From Otatea glauca (Eukaryota > Streptophyta > Magnoliopsida > Poales > Poaceae): a stretch of 64,000 bases of DNA. Location: positions 248,001-312,000 of the forward strand of contig JAYEVK010000102.1 in the NCBI GenBank assembly GCA_036346275.1, given 5' to 3'. The notes under the pieces are model-generated. The model saw nothing but the letters and a program-made list of their open reading frames with translations. It was not told where the DNA came from and made no database searches. Every line of letters begins with the position of its first letter. The stretch's first letter is position 1. Below, one piece after another: positions 42,501 through 54,597 of this stretch. Made by a program: the position numbers and the translations under genes.

Positions 42501-43496
42501 TATACTACTATGCAATTAGCTAGCGTGCTTGACTCGATCGTAGTAGAATTTATTTTACTTGCACCTCCATCGATCTGTTCATTTTATGCGAGAGCAAAAC
42601 TAGTACTAGCTCATGCAAGACACAGGACGATCAAGGAACACCAACTTCATTATATAGTCCGTGTAGGCCTGTAGGATTTGCCGGTTTAATTAATTTGGTG
42701 ATTGTTGCTGCTTGTCACACTATGCTGATATGCAAACTTGATTGTCCTGATTGACTGAACGGTAGTATTTCAGGCAAACTAAAGTATGTAACGCAAGCCC
42801 TTTCGTTGGGGACGAGTCCCCAGTGCTCACGGCATCGGGGACGGTCCCCGGATACTATTGGAAAATATGGGTAGTTAAAAATAATTAGTTATACAAATTG
42901 TAGTTATATATCTCATTCTTTACAAACGATCATTCCAGTAAAATCAAGTAATACCTTGTCAATATGAAGCCGTTCTTGTGACGCACACGTTATGGTAGGC
43001 TGCCTAAGAACTCAGGTATATGCATGGTCTGAGAAGTGCATGTTTTTGAGCCTGTCATTAGAAATCATCGGACAATAGAATGACACACCATTCATATGAT
43101 AAAATGGATTGTATATATTAGTACAATAAATTTAACATCAACAGCTGAAGCCATCACTGCACTGTACATGTGCAATACTAATCATTTTTCCACTTTGAAG
43201 AAACACTAATCCAGCAGAGAAAGGCATCACCCAGTTGCCTACTTGCCATGACATCCATCAATTGCTCGACTAATAGTATGCACTCCTCAAATGCTCCTCT
43301 GTAAGGTATTGGAAATCAACCAGCACATTCATGCCTACACATTCGTGGAGTTGCAATTTTTTCCATTAATCTACCAAACAACATAAGTATCAGCAAATCA
43401 TAAAGCATTTAGAGGCGGCAGGGTATATAGCATGCAATGGTCTCAATGCTCAGTATTTAACATCCCAAATTGCATACCAAATTAAGATTTTGAGTG
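42501..43496. other. No gene recognised
   Basis: AT-rich single-copy-looking sequence. The only notable item is a pair of GC palindromes at 42808-42850. Sequence 43200-43490 next to the Copia LTR has no open frame of note. Confidence 0.4.
42808..42850. repeat. Two adjacent GGGGAC/GTCCCC palindromes
   Basis: ggggacgagtcccc (42808-42821) and cggggacggtccccg (42836-42850) each form a 6-7 bp perfect stem with a tiny loop, 14 bp apart. The two could also pair with each other. Confidence 0.7.
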
Positions 43497-43647
43497 TGAA
43501 GGAATAGAGAAGAATAGGCAACACCACACCTAATCAGGGGGTGTCTGTGTATATATATAGCCCGGTTATATTGTATACAAGGCAGTTACAACAGCCCTCA
43601 ATTAGAGGAGCTAAACTAGGCAGAAACAGATATACATATCTCTAATA
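43497..43647 (-). mobile_element. Right LTR of Copia D (short)
   Basis: On the minus strand it begins TATTAGAGATATGTATATC (family usually TGTTAGAG) and ends CTCTATTCCTTCA. It is about 151 bp with tatatatatacac as a possible TATA region. A polypurine tract tgcgggcggg lies directly before it on that strand (43648-43657). Short LTRs of this kind are typical of the Ale/Ivana group. Confidence 0.65.
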
Positions 43648-43659
43648 CCCGCCCGCAGT

Positions 43660-46504
43660 TGCAGTGGGAGGTTCTCGGATGCAAAGACTGGACCTGAAGT
43701 CAGTGAACAGTTGTACAGGTAGACCTTTGGTCATGATATCTGTGAATTGGTGCGACGAGGGGACATGGAGCACTCGAACCTATCCGAGGGCAACCTTTTC
43801 GCGGACGAAGTGGATGTCGATCTCGATATGCTTCGTACGACGGTGTTGTAACGGATTTGTTGACATGTAAACGGCACTAACGTTGTCACAGTAAACCACG
43901 GTCGCAGAAGCAATGGGAGAATGGAGCTTATGAAGCGGTACCGACGAGCTAACAAAGACTCGACAACGGCGTGGCGGCATACTCGATATTCGGCCTCAAA
44001 GATCGAGCGGAGACGGTCATCTGGCGCTTGGAGGACCATGACACCAGATTGTCGCCGAGGTAGACCGCGTATCCGGAGGTGGAGCGACGAGAGTTAGGAC
44101 ACCCTGCCCAGTCCGCATAGAGCGGGAGACGGTCATCTGGCGCTTGGAGGACCATGACACCAGATTGTCGCCGAGGTAGACCGCGTATACGAAGGTGGAG
44201 CGACGAGAGTTAGGACACCCTGCCCAGTCCGCATCAGAGTATGCGGTGAGGGAGCAGGCCGAAGACATGCCGATATGAAGGCCAGACGAGAGCGTGCCCT
44301 TCACGTAGCGCAGGATGCATTTGATCAGCGCGAGATGAGGCTCACGGGGATCGTGCATGAAGAGGCACACTTGCTGCACATCGTATGCTAGGTCGGGGCG
44401 AGTCAGCGTGAGGTACTGGAGGGCACCCGCGATGCTCCTATACTCGGTCGGGTCGGCAACAGGAGCGCCGTTAGTCGCGGAGAGCTTGGCATGAGTGTCA
44501 ACTGGTGTCACTGTCGAGTGACCCAGCCATGCCCGTCGCTGTAGAAGATCCAGTGCGTACTAGCGTTGGGATAGAAAGAAGCCGTCGGGGGAGCGCACGA
44601 CAGAGATGCCGAGGAAGAAGTGCAGAGTGCCGAGATCCGTCATGGCGAACTCGGAGTGGAGCAACTTGGTGAGGCAACGAAGAAGATCCCCCGAGGATGC
44701 CGTATGGATGATGTCGTCGACGTACAATAGAAGGTACGCAAGCTGAGCACCTTCTTTGTAAATGAAGAGAGACATGTCGAACGTTGAAGCGACGAACCCC
44801 AGGCGATGAATATAAGACGCAAAGCGTTGGTACCATGCCCGGGGAGCTTGTTTGAGGCTGTAGAGGGATTTCTGCAATAGACAGACATGGTTAGGTGCAA
44901 AGGGGTTGACAAAGCCGGAGGGTTGCTGGCAGTAGATAGTCTCATCAAGATGGTCATGTAGGAAGGCGTTCTTGACGTCGAGTTGATGGATCAACCAGCC
45001 ATGAGACGTCGCGAGACGGAGAACCACCTGGATGGTCGAGGGCTCGACGACAGGACTGAATGTTTTGTCATAGTCGATGCCATGCTGCTGAGAGTAACCG
45101 CGAACAACCCAGCGCGCCTTATGGCGAGTCGGAGTGGTACTTGTGCTTGAAGATCCATTAGCCGGTGACGACGTTGGCGCTAGGAGGCCGCGGAACCAGG
45201 CGCCAGGTGCCATTGGCAAGGAGTGCCTGGTACTCGTCCGCCATAGCAGCGCGCCAATTGGCTTCGGCGAGCGCACTGCGGTAGTTTGACAGAAGTGGGG
45301 AGGCGAAAACGTGCATCGCGGAGAGGTTGAGTCGGTCGATCGGCTTGGTGATGCCAACCTTGGCCCGAGTTGTCATCGGGTGCGGTCCAGCAGCCGGACG
45401 AGGGCCGAACGACCCGGGTGGTGGAGCGAGGACCGATTGGGTGGCAGGGCGCGGACTGCCAGACCCAACCGACCGTGGAACGGGCGACGTGGAAGAAGAT
45501 AGCGGTGCATCTGGCGGTGCCAGAGGATGCCCGCCCGTGGGCACAGGCGGAAGCTGCATTGTGATCGAGGAAGAGCGCGGGTACTCGACATCGGCATGCG
45601 ATGGAGAATCCGCAAGGGGAGGCTGGTACTCGACATCAGCACAAGATGGAGTGCCAGCACGAGGCAGTGGCCGCAACGCTGGTAGTCGTGGCGAGGTACT
45701 TGCAGAAAGGAATCACCGTCGCTCGACATCCTGAGGGGATGGAGCACCAGTGAAAGTAACAGGTGCCGTGGGCATATTCTCATCATCGATAAGAAAATCA
45801 TAAGAAAAAGACGACACAGCGGGAGGCACAACAAACGGGAAGGTGCATTCATCGAAGATAACGTGACGCGAGATGATCACACGGTGTGTAGTACAGTCGA
45901 GACAGTGATACCCTTTGTGGCAGGTTGGGTACCCGAGGAAGACACATGCTGTAGACCGAGGGGCGAGCTTGTGAGCAGAGGCGGCTGTGAGGTTGGGATA
46001 GCAAAGACACCCAAAAACCCGGAGGTGGCTGAGGTCAGGGAGCTTGCCGTGGAGAAGGGTGAAGGGGATGGCATTGCGAATGGAAAAAATGGGCCGGCAG
46101 TTCAGAAGGTATGTGGCGGTGGCTAGGCTTCTACCCAGTATTGTGGCGGGAGCGATGAATGTATGCGGAGAGTTTGAATTGAGTTGTTGATGGTGCGAAG
46201 AACGCGTTCGGCTTTGTCGTTCTGGGGTGAGGTGTGGGGCAGGAGAAGCGGGCTAATATGCCATGGGCAGCGAGGAAAGCAGTGGTGGCATGATTGACGA
46301 ATTCTCCACCATTGTCAGCTTGAAAACATTTCACGGGCAAGCTAAACTGAGTGTGCACATAGTTAATAAAAGTGACAAGGTGACTATGCACTTCAGATTT
46401 GCACTTAAGAGGAAAAGTCCAGCAAAAATGAGTGAAGTCATCAAGAATCACTAAATAGTAACTATAGCCGGAAACACTGGGAATTGGAGACGCCCAAACA
46501 TCAC
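43660..46504 (-). pseudogene. Copia D pol (integrase, RT, RNase H), reverse strand, left part lost
   Basis: Reading from 46504 downward: integrase core (VILDDFTHFCW, FQADNGGEFVNHAT) starts mid-domain because the Gypsy LTR inserted there. The integrase C-terminal part (about 45880-46130) follows, then a Ser/Pro-rich linker (45370-45850). Reverse transcriptase is at 44560-45240 with HQLDVKNAFLHD, LKQAPRAWYQRF and LLYVDDIIHTA. RNase H follows to about 43700 with DADWAGCPNSRRST and TKHIEIDIHFVREKV. Several frameshifts are present, and 116 bp in RNase H is duplicated in tandem (44011 and 44127). Gag and protease are not in the window. Confidence 0.85.
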
Positions 46505-47137
46505 TGTAACATTCCAAAAATTTGGATTTTAGAATGTTTGAATTTCAAAATTCACCATTTGCAATTTCTTTGAATTAATTTCACTTAATTTGAATTTTCA
46601 ATTTATAAAAAGATTTAATTTGATTATTCTATTCATCAAACAAAAGATTTTCAGTTTTAGTTGGGTTCATTATGCCTCAAGGAATTTTTCTGTATTTTTG
46701 GAGATTTTCCGAATTTATTTGAATTTATTTGCTTTTATTTGAATTTCTGGAATTTTGGTTAATTCGGAAATGAATTTTTATTCCGGTTTCCTTTTCGGGC
46801 CGAATCATTTTTTTCCCGGCCCGTTTCCCCGGCCCATCTCCCTTCGCCCGGCCCGCTCCGCTCCTCCTCCTCGCCCGCCGCGCATGGCTGGCTGGCCACC
46901 CATCTTCGAAACCCTAGCGCCATGGGCGTTGGATCTCGATCTGGCGGTCGAGACTCGCCCGCGTGGCCACACGCGTGTGAGCCGTCTGATTGGTGCCGCG
47001 TGGATGGCTAGCGTTGCGCCACATCGCCTCCGTCTTCTTCGGTCGGACTCTGTCGCCGTCGCCGAATCCCGCAATCTCCGCCGTGATTTCCTCGCCGACC
47101 GCGTCGTATCCGCGCCGAAATCATCGGCCTCCGCGCC

Positions 47138-47145
47138 TATTTAAA
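47138..47145 (+). promoter_or_regulatory. TATA box of Gypsy LTR 1
   Basis: TATTTAAA in GC-rich surroundings, conserved at 55231-55238 (LTR 2) and 63210-63217 (LTR 3). Confidence 0.65.
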
Positions 47146-49113
47146 GCACCGCACCCGTTCCCCTCTCTCGTTTTCCGAGAATCGCCGCTGTGCGCCGCCC
47201 CGAGCTCCACTTTTGCGCCGCCGTGCCCGAGGATCTTCCCCGCCGTCTTTCTTTCTCGCCGGTGAGCCTCCGCCGCTTATTTTGGTCTCTTCGAGTTCCC
47301 TGCGTCTCCCTCTTTCTTTTGCCCCATATCCGAGCGTGTCTCATCGCGTTTTGCTCCGGCGGCGTCGCCTTCTTCTTCGCCTCCGGCCTTGCCCGCACCA
47401 GCGCCGCCGCCTCGCGCCGTCATTCCCCGTCGATGAGCCGTGGCCGTCTGATCTTCCGCGTGCGCGCCAGATCGCGCCACGTCGCAGCCGCCCGCACCCC
47501 GCGTCCCGGCCGTCCGATCCGATCGGGCCGCTGGATGCGCGACCCGTGGCAAGCCCACGTCGGCCGCCACGTCAGCCCTAGCCCGCCGCGTGTCGCCACC
47601 TCAGCCGGTCTGCCTCGTCACCCCTAGATCTCCTCGGTGAACCCGGTCCACCGTGAACCGTGTCGCTGACGCGTGGGTCCCACCTGTCAGTCGGCAAATT
47701 CTTTTGGATTTATTCTTTTCCAGAAAAACCCGAAATTCCAGCCAATCAGATCGCGCCACGTGTCAGCCTCTCTGATTTTTCTGATATGGGAATCTTCCAG
47801 GAGCCCGTTCTCCTTCGTTCGAGCTCCGATTCCAGTGATTCAAATTTCTAAATTCATCTAAAATCAAGCTCTATCTTCCAGTACCATTATTTTCAATTTT
47901 TGAATTTTATTTGAATTTATTCTATTTATTTGCTCTCGTTTCACGTGTAGACGACGCAGTCGAAGATCAGTCGAATCAACAATCAGAGGTAGAACCAGCA
48001 AGAGGCAGCGAAGGCAAGTCTTCCTTGAACATGTTGATCCCAAAGTTTATGAAAATGTTATGTTTTTAAATTATGCATGCTTACTTTATGCAATGTACTT
48101 TAAATATAGTTTTAGAGTATATTTAAATTCCAGTTTGTTATACCCTCATTGGTATTGATCATGTCGAACCTTTGACACCCTAGATGATATATACTAGCTA
48201 TTTTATTTGGTGATAACCAGAGATTAGCATGGAACGGTAGAATTGCTTAGTCCAAATTTTAAGCGCTTCGGTATTGTGCCATTATGGGAATCATTTCAAA
48301 TATTGTTCAAACTTATTTGTGAAAGTGCGGCAATTGGTGTTGCTGCTGTGATTTAAATGAAATAAAGTGGAAATGGTTTAGACCGGGGCGGATGGATGTT
48401 GGGCGAGTGTAGAAAACACGAGACCTTGGTATGTGAATGTTCCGCCCTAGTCAATTAAGGACCGAAGCGTGTGTTACCATGGACCGAGCACTACCGTACA
48501 ACCACAAGTCTATATGGGTACGACCTGGCTAAATAATTTGTGCGTCTCATTATTAGCTTCGCCAGTTGGTGAGGGCCAGATGTTGGCAGGCGCAAGAGGG
48601 GCTTCAGATCGGGCGCCTAGAACCCTAACAATGGTGAAACCTTAGCGCGAGGTTAATAGTGGGTTGTGCATTGTAAAGGCCTTATCATGATCTCTCTGCC
48701 GACACACCAAAGGAAGTGTGTTAAGTGCATGGCAACAAGAGTCGATCATGTCTTGTGGGTAAAGTGTACACACTCTGCAGAGTTAAAACTACTTAAGTAG
48801 CCGTGCTCACGGTCAAGGGCAAGTGAGGTACGCTTGCACATTGTAGATTTCTGGTTTTGTTTTAAAGGAAAATGGTTGTTTGGGAATCCGAGAGCGAGAT
48901 GGAACTCTCGGGTTATGGTTTGGCGGATGGAGCAGCATGTAGATGGAACTCGCTTTAATTGTTATATCAAATTCAATTACTATTCAATTACTTTTTGTTC
49001 AAATGATGCTTTATGAAATTATTATTTGTATTTACTGATTAAACTTTGCTTTATGCTAAAAGAGCCATATTATGCCTTCAATTGTTTAGCCTTGCATATA
49101 GTTATCATGCATT

Positions 49114-49362
49114 ATGTTCCCAAGACTTATGGAGTACATTTTGTGCTCACCCTTGCAACATCCCCAACCTTCCACGATGAGTGTGCGAAGTGAAGTCGAC
49201 TACGATTTCTACGCTTGTGGTTATGATGAAGGCGATCCGAATGCTAGGACGCGAACCCGATCGATTACTGTTGGGCAAATGGATGGGCTTACTTACTTTG
49301 CTTTTGTTATTTCGTTTCATTGTTTCTTATTGAACTCAAGCTATGATGCTTCTTATTTGTAA
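49114..49362 (+). other. Small LTR reading frame, DYDFYACGY patch
   Basis: 82 codons with ILCSPLQHPQP and VDYDFYACGYDEGD. The same patch is in LTR 2 (57086-57409) and, diverged, in the reverse LTR at 17715-17924. It lies between two AT-rich tracts near the LTR's 3' end. Translation is unproven. Confidence 0.4.
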
Positions 49363-49522
49363 TAATTGGCCATAAGGCTAATACTCTTTGCTTAAGTAAT
49401 ATTATTTGATTCGTGATATGGATGTCTTGTCATCACTTTTTTCCATTGTGTGTGCTAGCTTTTCTGGACTAGCACAAAGTTATACACGAGGGTTTGATTT
49501 GGAGATCCGGTCCCGACAGAGG

Positions 49523-49535
49523 TGGTATCAGAGCC
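49523..49535 (+). other. Primer binding site 1 of the Gypsy array
   Basis: TGGTATCAGAGCC four bases after the LTR end, complementary to initiator tRNA-Met. Confidence 0.9.
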
Positions 49536-50070
49536 ATATCGACTGTAGGTCGCATCCCTAGTTAGTCTGATCTTCTTAGCAAGAACTTCAAAATTATTTT
49601 CTAAATCAAACCAATGAATTGCTGTGAATAGATTATCTCATCTCATCTTATTCGTAGGTTCTTACTTCTTTCCTTTGCTGAAATATTATTTTAAAATTTT
49701 AATTTGATCTTATCTCTTGAAATTTCTCAAAGCCTCAAGTCTTCTGCAAGAATCCAGATCAAGGAAGAAGATGATCAAGCCGTCAAAGAGTGTATCCGAA
49801 AAGACTCCCATATAGGATAAGTAATAGTGCTCAATAGTGTTGGAGCATGTCACCCTTTTTAGTGTAGCAACGTATAGTCCGAGCGCATTAGAAATTTTTG
49901 TTGCTTGTTTGTTGGGTGTGTTGTACACTTGCCCTAGCAGTGTGTTGCAACCACCTTTCTTTTGGAGTTTTATAGCTTGTTTGGTCTTGGAATGGCTACC
50001 TCTCTAGTCTTCTCATCTTTTGCTCTTTCCCTCTCATCTATTGCTAACCTGTCCCTGGCCGTTGCTTCAG
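49536..50070 (+). other. Untranslated leader of Gypsy copy 1
   Basis: Half a kilobase of AT-rich sequence with no open frame of note, ending just before the gag ATG. Confidence 0.6.
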
Positions 50071-51330
50071 ATGGAAGGTCAAGGAAGAGGTCGTGGAGCT
50101 GGTCGTAGAGGAGGTCGTGTTGGAGGTCGTGGTCGTGGTCGTGGCCAGGCAGAGCCACAAGAGCAACAGGATGTTCAAGATCAGCAAGTGCCACCGCCGC
50201 CGCCACCATTCCAACCCCCAGTTGCAGATATCCAGCAGATGATGGCAATGCAGCTTCAGTTGTTGCGGGCCCTTGCTCAGAATATAGTAAACAATCCGCA
50301 GCCAGCACCAGCCGCAGTACCAGTGATGCCGCCCCAGTCTAAGCTTGGAGAGTTTATGAGAACTAGACCGCCTACCTTCACGTGGAGCAGTGAACCCTTG
50401 GAGGCGTATGGTGGTTAAGAGATGTGGAGAAAAGCTCCAGCTGGCTCGGTGTGATGACCGTGAGAAGGTTCTCTACGCGAGTCATCGCTAAAAGGAGTAG
50501 CTGCTACTTGGTGGGATAATTTCATGTCGCCCATCGAATGCTCAAACTATAATGTGGAGGAATTCTCTCAAGCCTTCAGACGCTTGCTCATGTGCTGTCG
50601 GCATTATTGAAATGAAGAAAAGAGAATTTCTTAAGTTGCATCGTGGAAACCAGAGTGTTTCGAGTATCTTAACCGGTTTACCCAGGTTGTCGAGGTATGC
50701 ACCGGAAGATGTGGCTACCGAAAGTGCCAAGATCCGAGGTTCATGGAGGACTTGACCACGACATCAAGGTGCAACTAGTTGCTTTGGATTTTTCGAATTT
50801 TCAAAGATATGGTGAACAAGGCACTAGTACAAGAGGATGCTCAACGCTAACAGCGGGAGCCCCGCAAGAGAAGGATGGCATTTCAGGCTCAGCATGGAGC
50901 GAGTGGTTCTCGCGCTTTCACCAAAGAAGCCAACAGACACTGCTCAAGGAGCACCCCGTACTCTAATTCTCGACCGCGCCTAATCGCCAAGGACCCCAAA
51001 GAGAACAATGCCGCTGGTCAACAAAGAAAAGGGAATTCAAATGCTGCAGGGATCCAGTGTTTTCATTGTCACCAGATGGGACATTATGCCAGTAACTGTC
51101 CTCAGAAGCGTCAGCAAGTGACCCCGGTGCCGTTCAACTTGGGATCCAATTCCGCCAGAGCTCCTATGCAAGGACAAGGTCGTGGAACGCCCCAGACGCC
51201 AAGAGCTCCGCAATCTTTTGGAAGAGGACGTGTCAACCATGTGACCGCCGAAGAAGCTCAGGAGGCATCAGATGTGGTTTTGGGTAAGTTCCTTGTTAAC
51301 TCAATACCGCCAAAGATTATTTGATTCTCG
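50071..51330 (+). pseudogene. Gypsy gag, copy 1, frameshifted
   Basis: ATG at 50071 begins MEGQGRGRGAGRRGGRV, a Gly/Arg-rich N-terminus followed by a Gln/Pro-rich stretch and the retrotransposon gag domain (MRTRPPTFTWSSEPLEA, then in other frames the W-W-D-N-F and FLNRF-type motifs). The CCHC knuckle CFHCHQMGHYASNC is encoded at 51058-51099. At least three frame changes occur between 50410 and 50870. Gag packages the RNA. Copy 2 at 58115 has the same layout but different breaks. Confidence 0.85.
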
Positions 51331-54300
51331 AGCATCGATTCTTTTATATCGAAGAGTTTTGTTGAACAATTTGGTTGGGAAACCTTTACCCTTAAGAGCC
51401 CTATGATAGTTCAATCACCGGGAAAAGAATTGAGAACTAGTTCAGTATGCCCAAGTGCAACCATAAAAATCAATGGGGTAGAATTCCTAGCGAATCTTAT
51501 CATCTTGGATTCAAAAGGAATAGATGTCATCCTAGGGATGGATTGGTTAACCCAGTATAAAGGTCAAATAGATTGTGCCAGTAGAGCCATCACCCTTACC
51601 AATTCAGAAGGCATTCGAGTGGAGTATATGCCTGATGAGTCCGCAAGTAAGAAGTGCGCTTTGAACAGTTTAAAGGAATCAACTTTGGGAAGTGTGCCTG
51701 TGGTGCAAGAATATCCAGATGTATTTCCTGAAGATTTGCCAGGTATGCCGCCTGATCGAGATGTAGAGTTCGTCATAGAGCTAGTCCTCGTACGGCCCAA
51801 TTTCAAGAGACCCTACCGCATGCCAGCCAATGAACTCGCCGAGATGAAGAAACAGATTGAGGAATTGCAAGAAAAAGGATATGTTCGTCCAAGTTCGTCA
51901 CCTTGGGGAGCGCCAGTTCTTTTTGTAAAGAAGAAGGATAATACTTTGCGCTTGTGCGTGGATTATAGAGCCCTGAATGAAGTCACAATCAAGAACAAGT
52001 ATCCGTTGCCCAGGATTGATGACCTATTTGATCAGTTAAAAGGAGCATGTGTTTTCTCCAAGATCGATCTTTGATCCGGATACCATCAGTTGAAAATAAG
52101 GTCACAAGATATTCCGAAGACAGCTTTTGCTACCCGATATGGATTATATGAGTTCACAGTTATGTCATTTGGTCTGACCAATGCACCAGCATATTTTATG
52201 AACTTGATGAATAAAGTGTTTATGGAATACTTGGACAAGTTTGTGGTAGTATTCATAGATGCTATTCTTATCTATTCTAAAGATGAAGTAGAACATGAAG
52301 GTCACTTGACGATGGTGTTAGAAAAGCTCAGGAATCATCAGTTATATGCTAAGTTCAGCAAGTGTGAGTTTTGGTTGAAAGAAGTTGCTTTCTTAGGTCA
52401 TATAATTTCACTGGAGGTGTCTCAAGAGACCCGAAAAAGTGAGAGGTGTACTGATTGAGGCAACCCAAGTCAAGGCTCGATATCGAAGTTTTCTTGGTTT
52501 AGCGGGATACTACCAAGATTCATAGAAGGATTTTCAAAGATTGCAAGGCCGCTTACCCGAGCTTGTCAAGAAGGAAAAGAAGTTTGAATGGTCTCAAGCT
52601 TGTGAGCAAAGTTTTCGAGAATTAAAGAAAAGACTGACCTCACCTCAAAGTGCTCATTTTACCAAATATTCTAAGAACTTTGAGATTTTTCAGTGATGCT
52701 TCAAGACAGGTCTTGGATGTGTCTTGATGCAAGAAGGCAAAGTAGTTGCATACGCCTCACGGCAATTGCGACCACATGAGGAAAACTATCCAACCCATGA
52801 CTTGAAATGGCTGCGCTTGTGCATGCACTAAAGTTTTGGAGGCATTATCTCATCGGAATCGCTGTGAGATCTTCACAGATCATAAGAGTTTGAAGTATAT
52901 CTTCACTCAAGCGGACCTCAACCTAAGACAAAGAAGATGGTTGGAGTTAATTAAGGATTATGATGTAGGAATACATTATCATCCTGGCAAGGCTAATGTA
53001 GTTGCCGATGCCTTAAGCCTAAGAGCTACTTGCAATAATTTAATGATTCAAGAAGGTCAACTGCTCTTCACAAGGAGTTTCAGCGTTTGAATTTGGAATT
53101 AGTGGAGGAAGGTTCATTGTTGCTTTAGAGATTCAACCAACTTTGGGGATCGATCAAAAGTCGCAAAAGTCGATAAAGAAGTGCTAAGATCAAAGATAGA
53201 ATAAAGGAAGGTAAAGCCCCAGGATTTTCCGAGGATGAAGAAGGAACAGTTTGGCTTGGAAAAAGTATTTATGTGCCGAATCAAAAAGAGGTCAAGCAAT
53301 TGATATTAAAGGAGGCGCATGAGTCAACAGACTAATTCATCCGTAATACTAAAAGATGTATCAAGATCTTCGTGGTATATATTGGTGGCCAAGGATGAGA
53401 AAGGAAATCGCAGAGTATATAGCTATGTGTGATGTGTGCCAATAGTTAAAGTCGAACATCAAAGACCCGCAGATTGCTACAATAGCTAAAGGTGCCTGAA
53501 TGGAAGTGGGAAGAAATTGGAATGGATTTCATTACAAGACTTCCGAGAACCAGTCAGTTATGATTCAATATGGGTTGTACTAGATCGATTGACAAAAGTT
53601 GCACATTTCATTCTGTGAGAACAACTTACTGTGGAGATCAACTTGCGAGTTGTATATGTCAAGAATCGTGTGTTTGCATGGTGTGCCAAAGAGAATTGTA
53701 TCGATCGAGGCACTCAATTCACCTCAAGGTTCCGCAAAAGTTGCAAGAAGCATTGGGTACCAACTCAATTTCAAAGATGACTTATCATCCTCGGATCGAT
53801 GGACAACCGAGCGAGTGAACCAAATCCTTGAAGATATGTTAAGGTCTTGTGCATTGTCCAATGCGCAAGTTGGGATCAAAGTTTACCTTATGCGAATTCT
53901 CATATAACAATAGTTATCAAGCAAGTTTGCAGATGTCGCCATTTGAAGCCTTGTATGGAAGAAAGTGCGAACACCTCTTTGTTGGAATGAAACAGAGATC
54001 GCCAAGTCTTTGGTCCCGATATTTTGCAAAAGGTCAAGAACAAGTAAAATGATTCAAGAAAGATTGAGAACAAAGCAGTTCTAGGCGTAAGAGCTACGCT
54101 GATAATCGTCGGAGAGAGTTAACCTTTGCTCCTGGTGACTATGTGTACTTGAAAGTCTCACCGCTCAGAGGAATGCGTCGATTTCAAGTTCGTGGAAAGT
54201 TAGCACCAAGATTTATTGGACCGTTCCCAATCCTAGCCAGAAGTGGTCAAGTGGATTATCAGTTGGAGCTGCCACCGTAGTTGTCAAATGTGCACAATGT

Positions 54301-54550
54301 GTTCCATGTTTCACAACTGAAGAAGTGTCTCAGGGTACCAGAAGAACAAATGCAGATTGAGAATGTTGAGCTACAGGATGATCTTACCTACCCAGAATAT
54401 CCGATCAGAATTTTGGATGAGGCAGAGCGCAGAACAAGAAACAGGACAATCAAGTTTTGCAAAGTTCAGTGGAGCAACCATTCTGAAAAGGAAGCAACCT
54501 GGGAACGTGAAGAAGATCTTAGAGAAGAGTACCCCAACCTTTTTCCCTAG
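51331..54550 (+). pseudogene. Gypsy pol, copy 1, with chromodomain
   Basis: The protease active site reads FDSRAS (51319-51340) where the family has FDSGAS. RT starts about 51700 (VVQEYPDVFPEDLPG; LCVDYRALNEVTIKNKYPLP), with the catalytic motif mutated to FIDA (near 52258; copy 2 has FIDD). RNase H follows with EIFTDHKSLKYIFTQADLN near 52870. Integrase zinc and core (IYWWPRMRKEI, then GMDFI) are badly frameshifted between 53090 and 53900. The C-terminus (54281-54550) is open and ends in a chromodomain (KFCKVQWSNHSEKEATWE, EYPNLFP), which in this group guides integration to heterochromatin. Confidence 0.88.
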
Positions 54551-54581
54551 TTTGTCCAAATCTCGGGGTCGAGATTTCTTT

Positions 54582-54597
54582 TAAGGAGGGGAGGTTT
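54582..54597 (+). other. Polypurine tract 1 of the Gypsy array
   Basis: taaggaggggaggttt lies directly before LTR 2. Confidence 0.85.

Larger units (their letters stand above)
46505..49518 (+). mobile_element. Gypsy LTR 1
   Basis: 3014 bp, from TGTAACATTCC to GGTCCCGACA. An AT-rich start is followed by a GC-rich promoter block (46800-47650) with TATTTAAA at 47138-47145, then AT-rich sequence. The GC-rich part is open in many frames on both strands but has no protein domain. Confidence 0.9.

Noticed and set aside
46755..47630. Overlapping GC-rich open frames on both strands (also 54833-55921 and 62833-63915)
   Set aside because: They lie in the promoter block of the Gypsy LTRs, occur in all frames at once, have no domains, and differ between copies by frameshifts.
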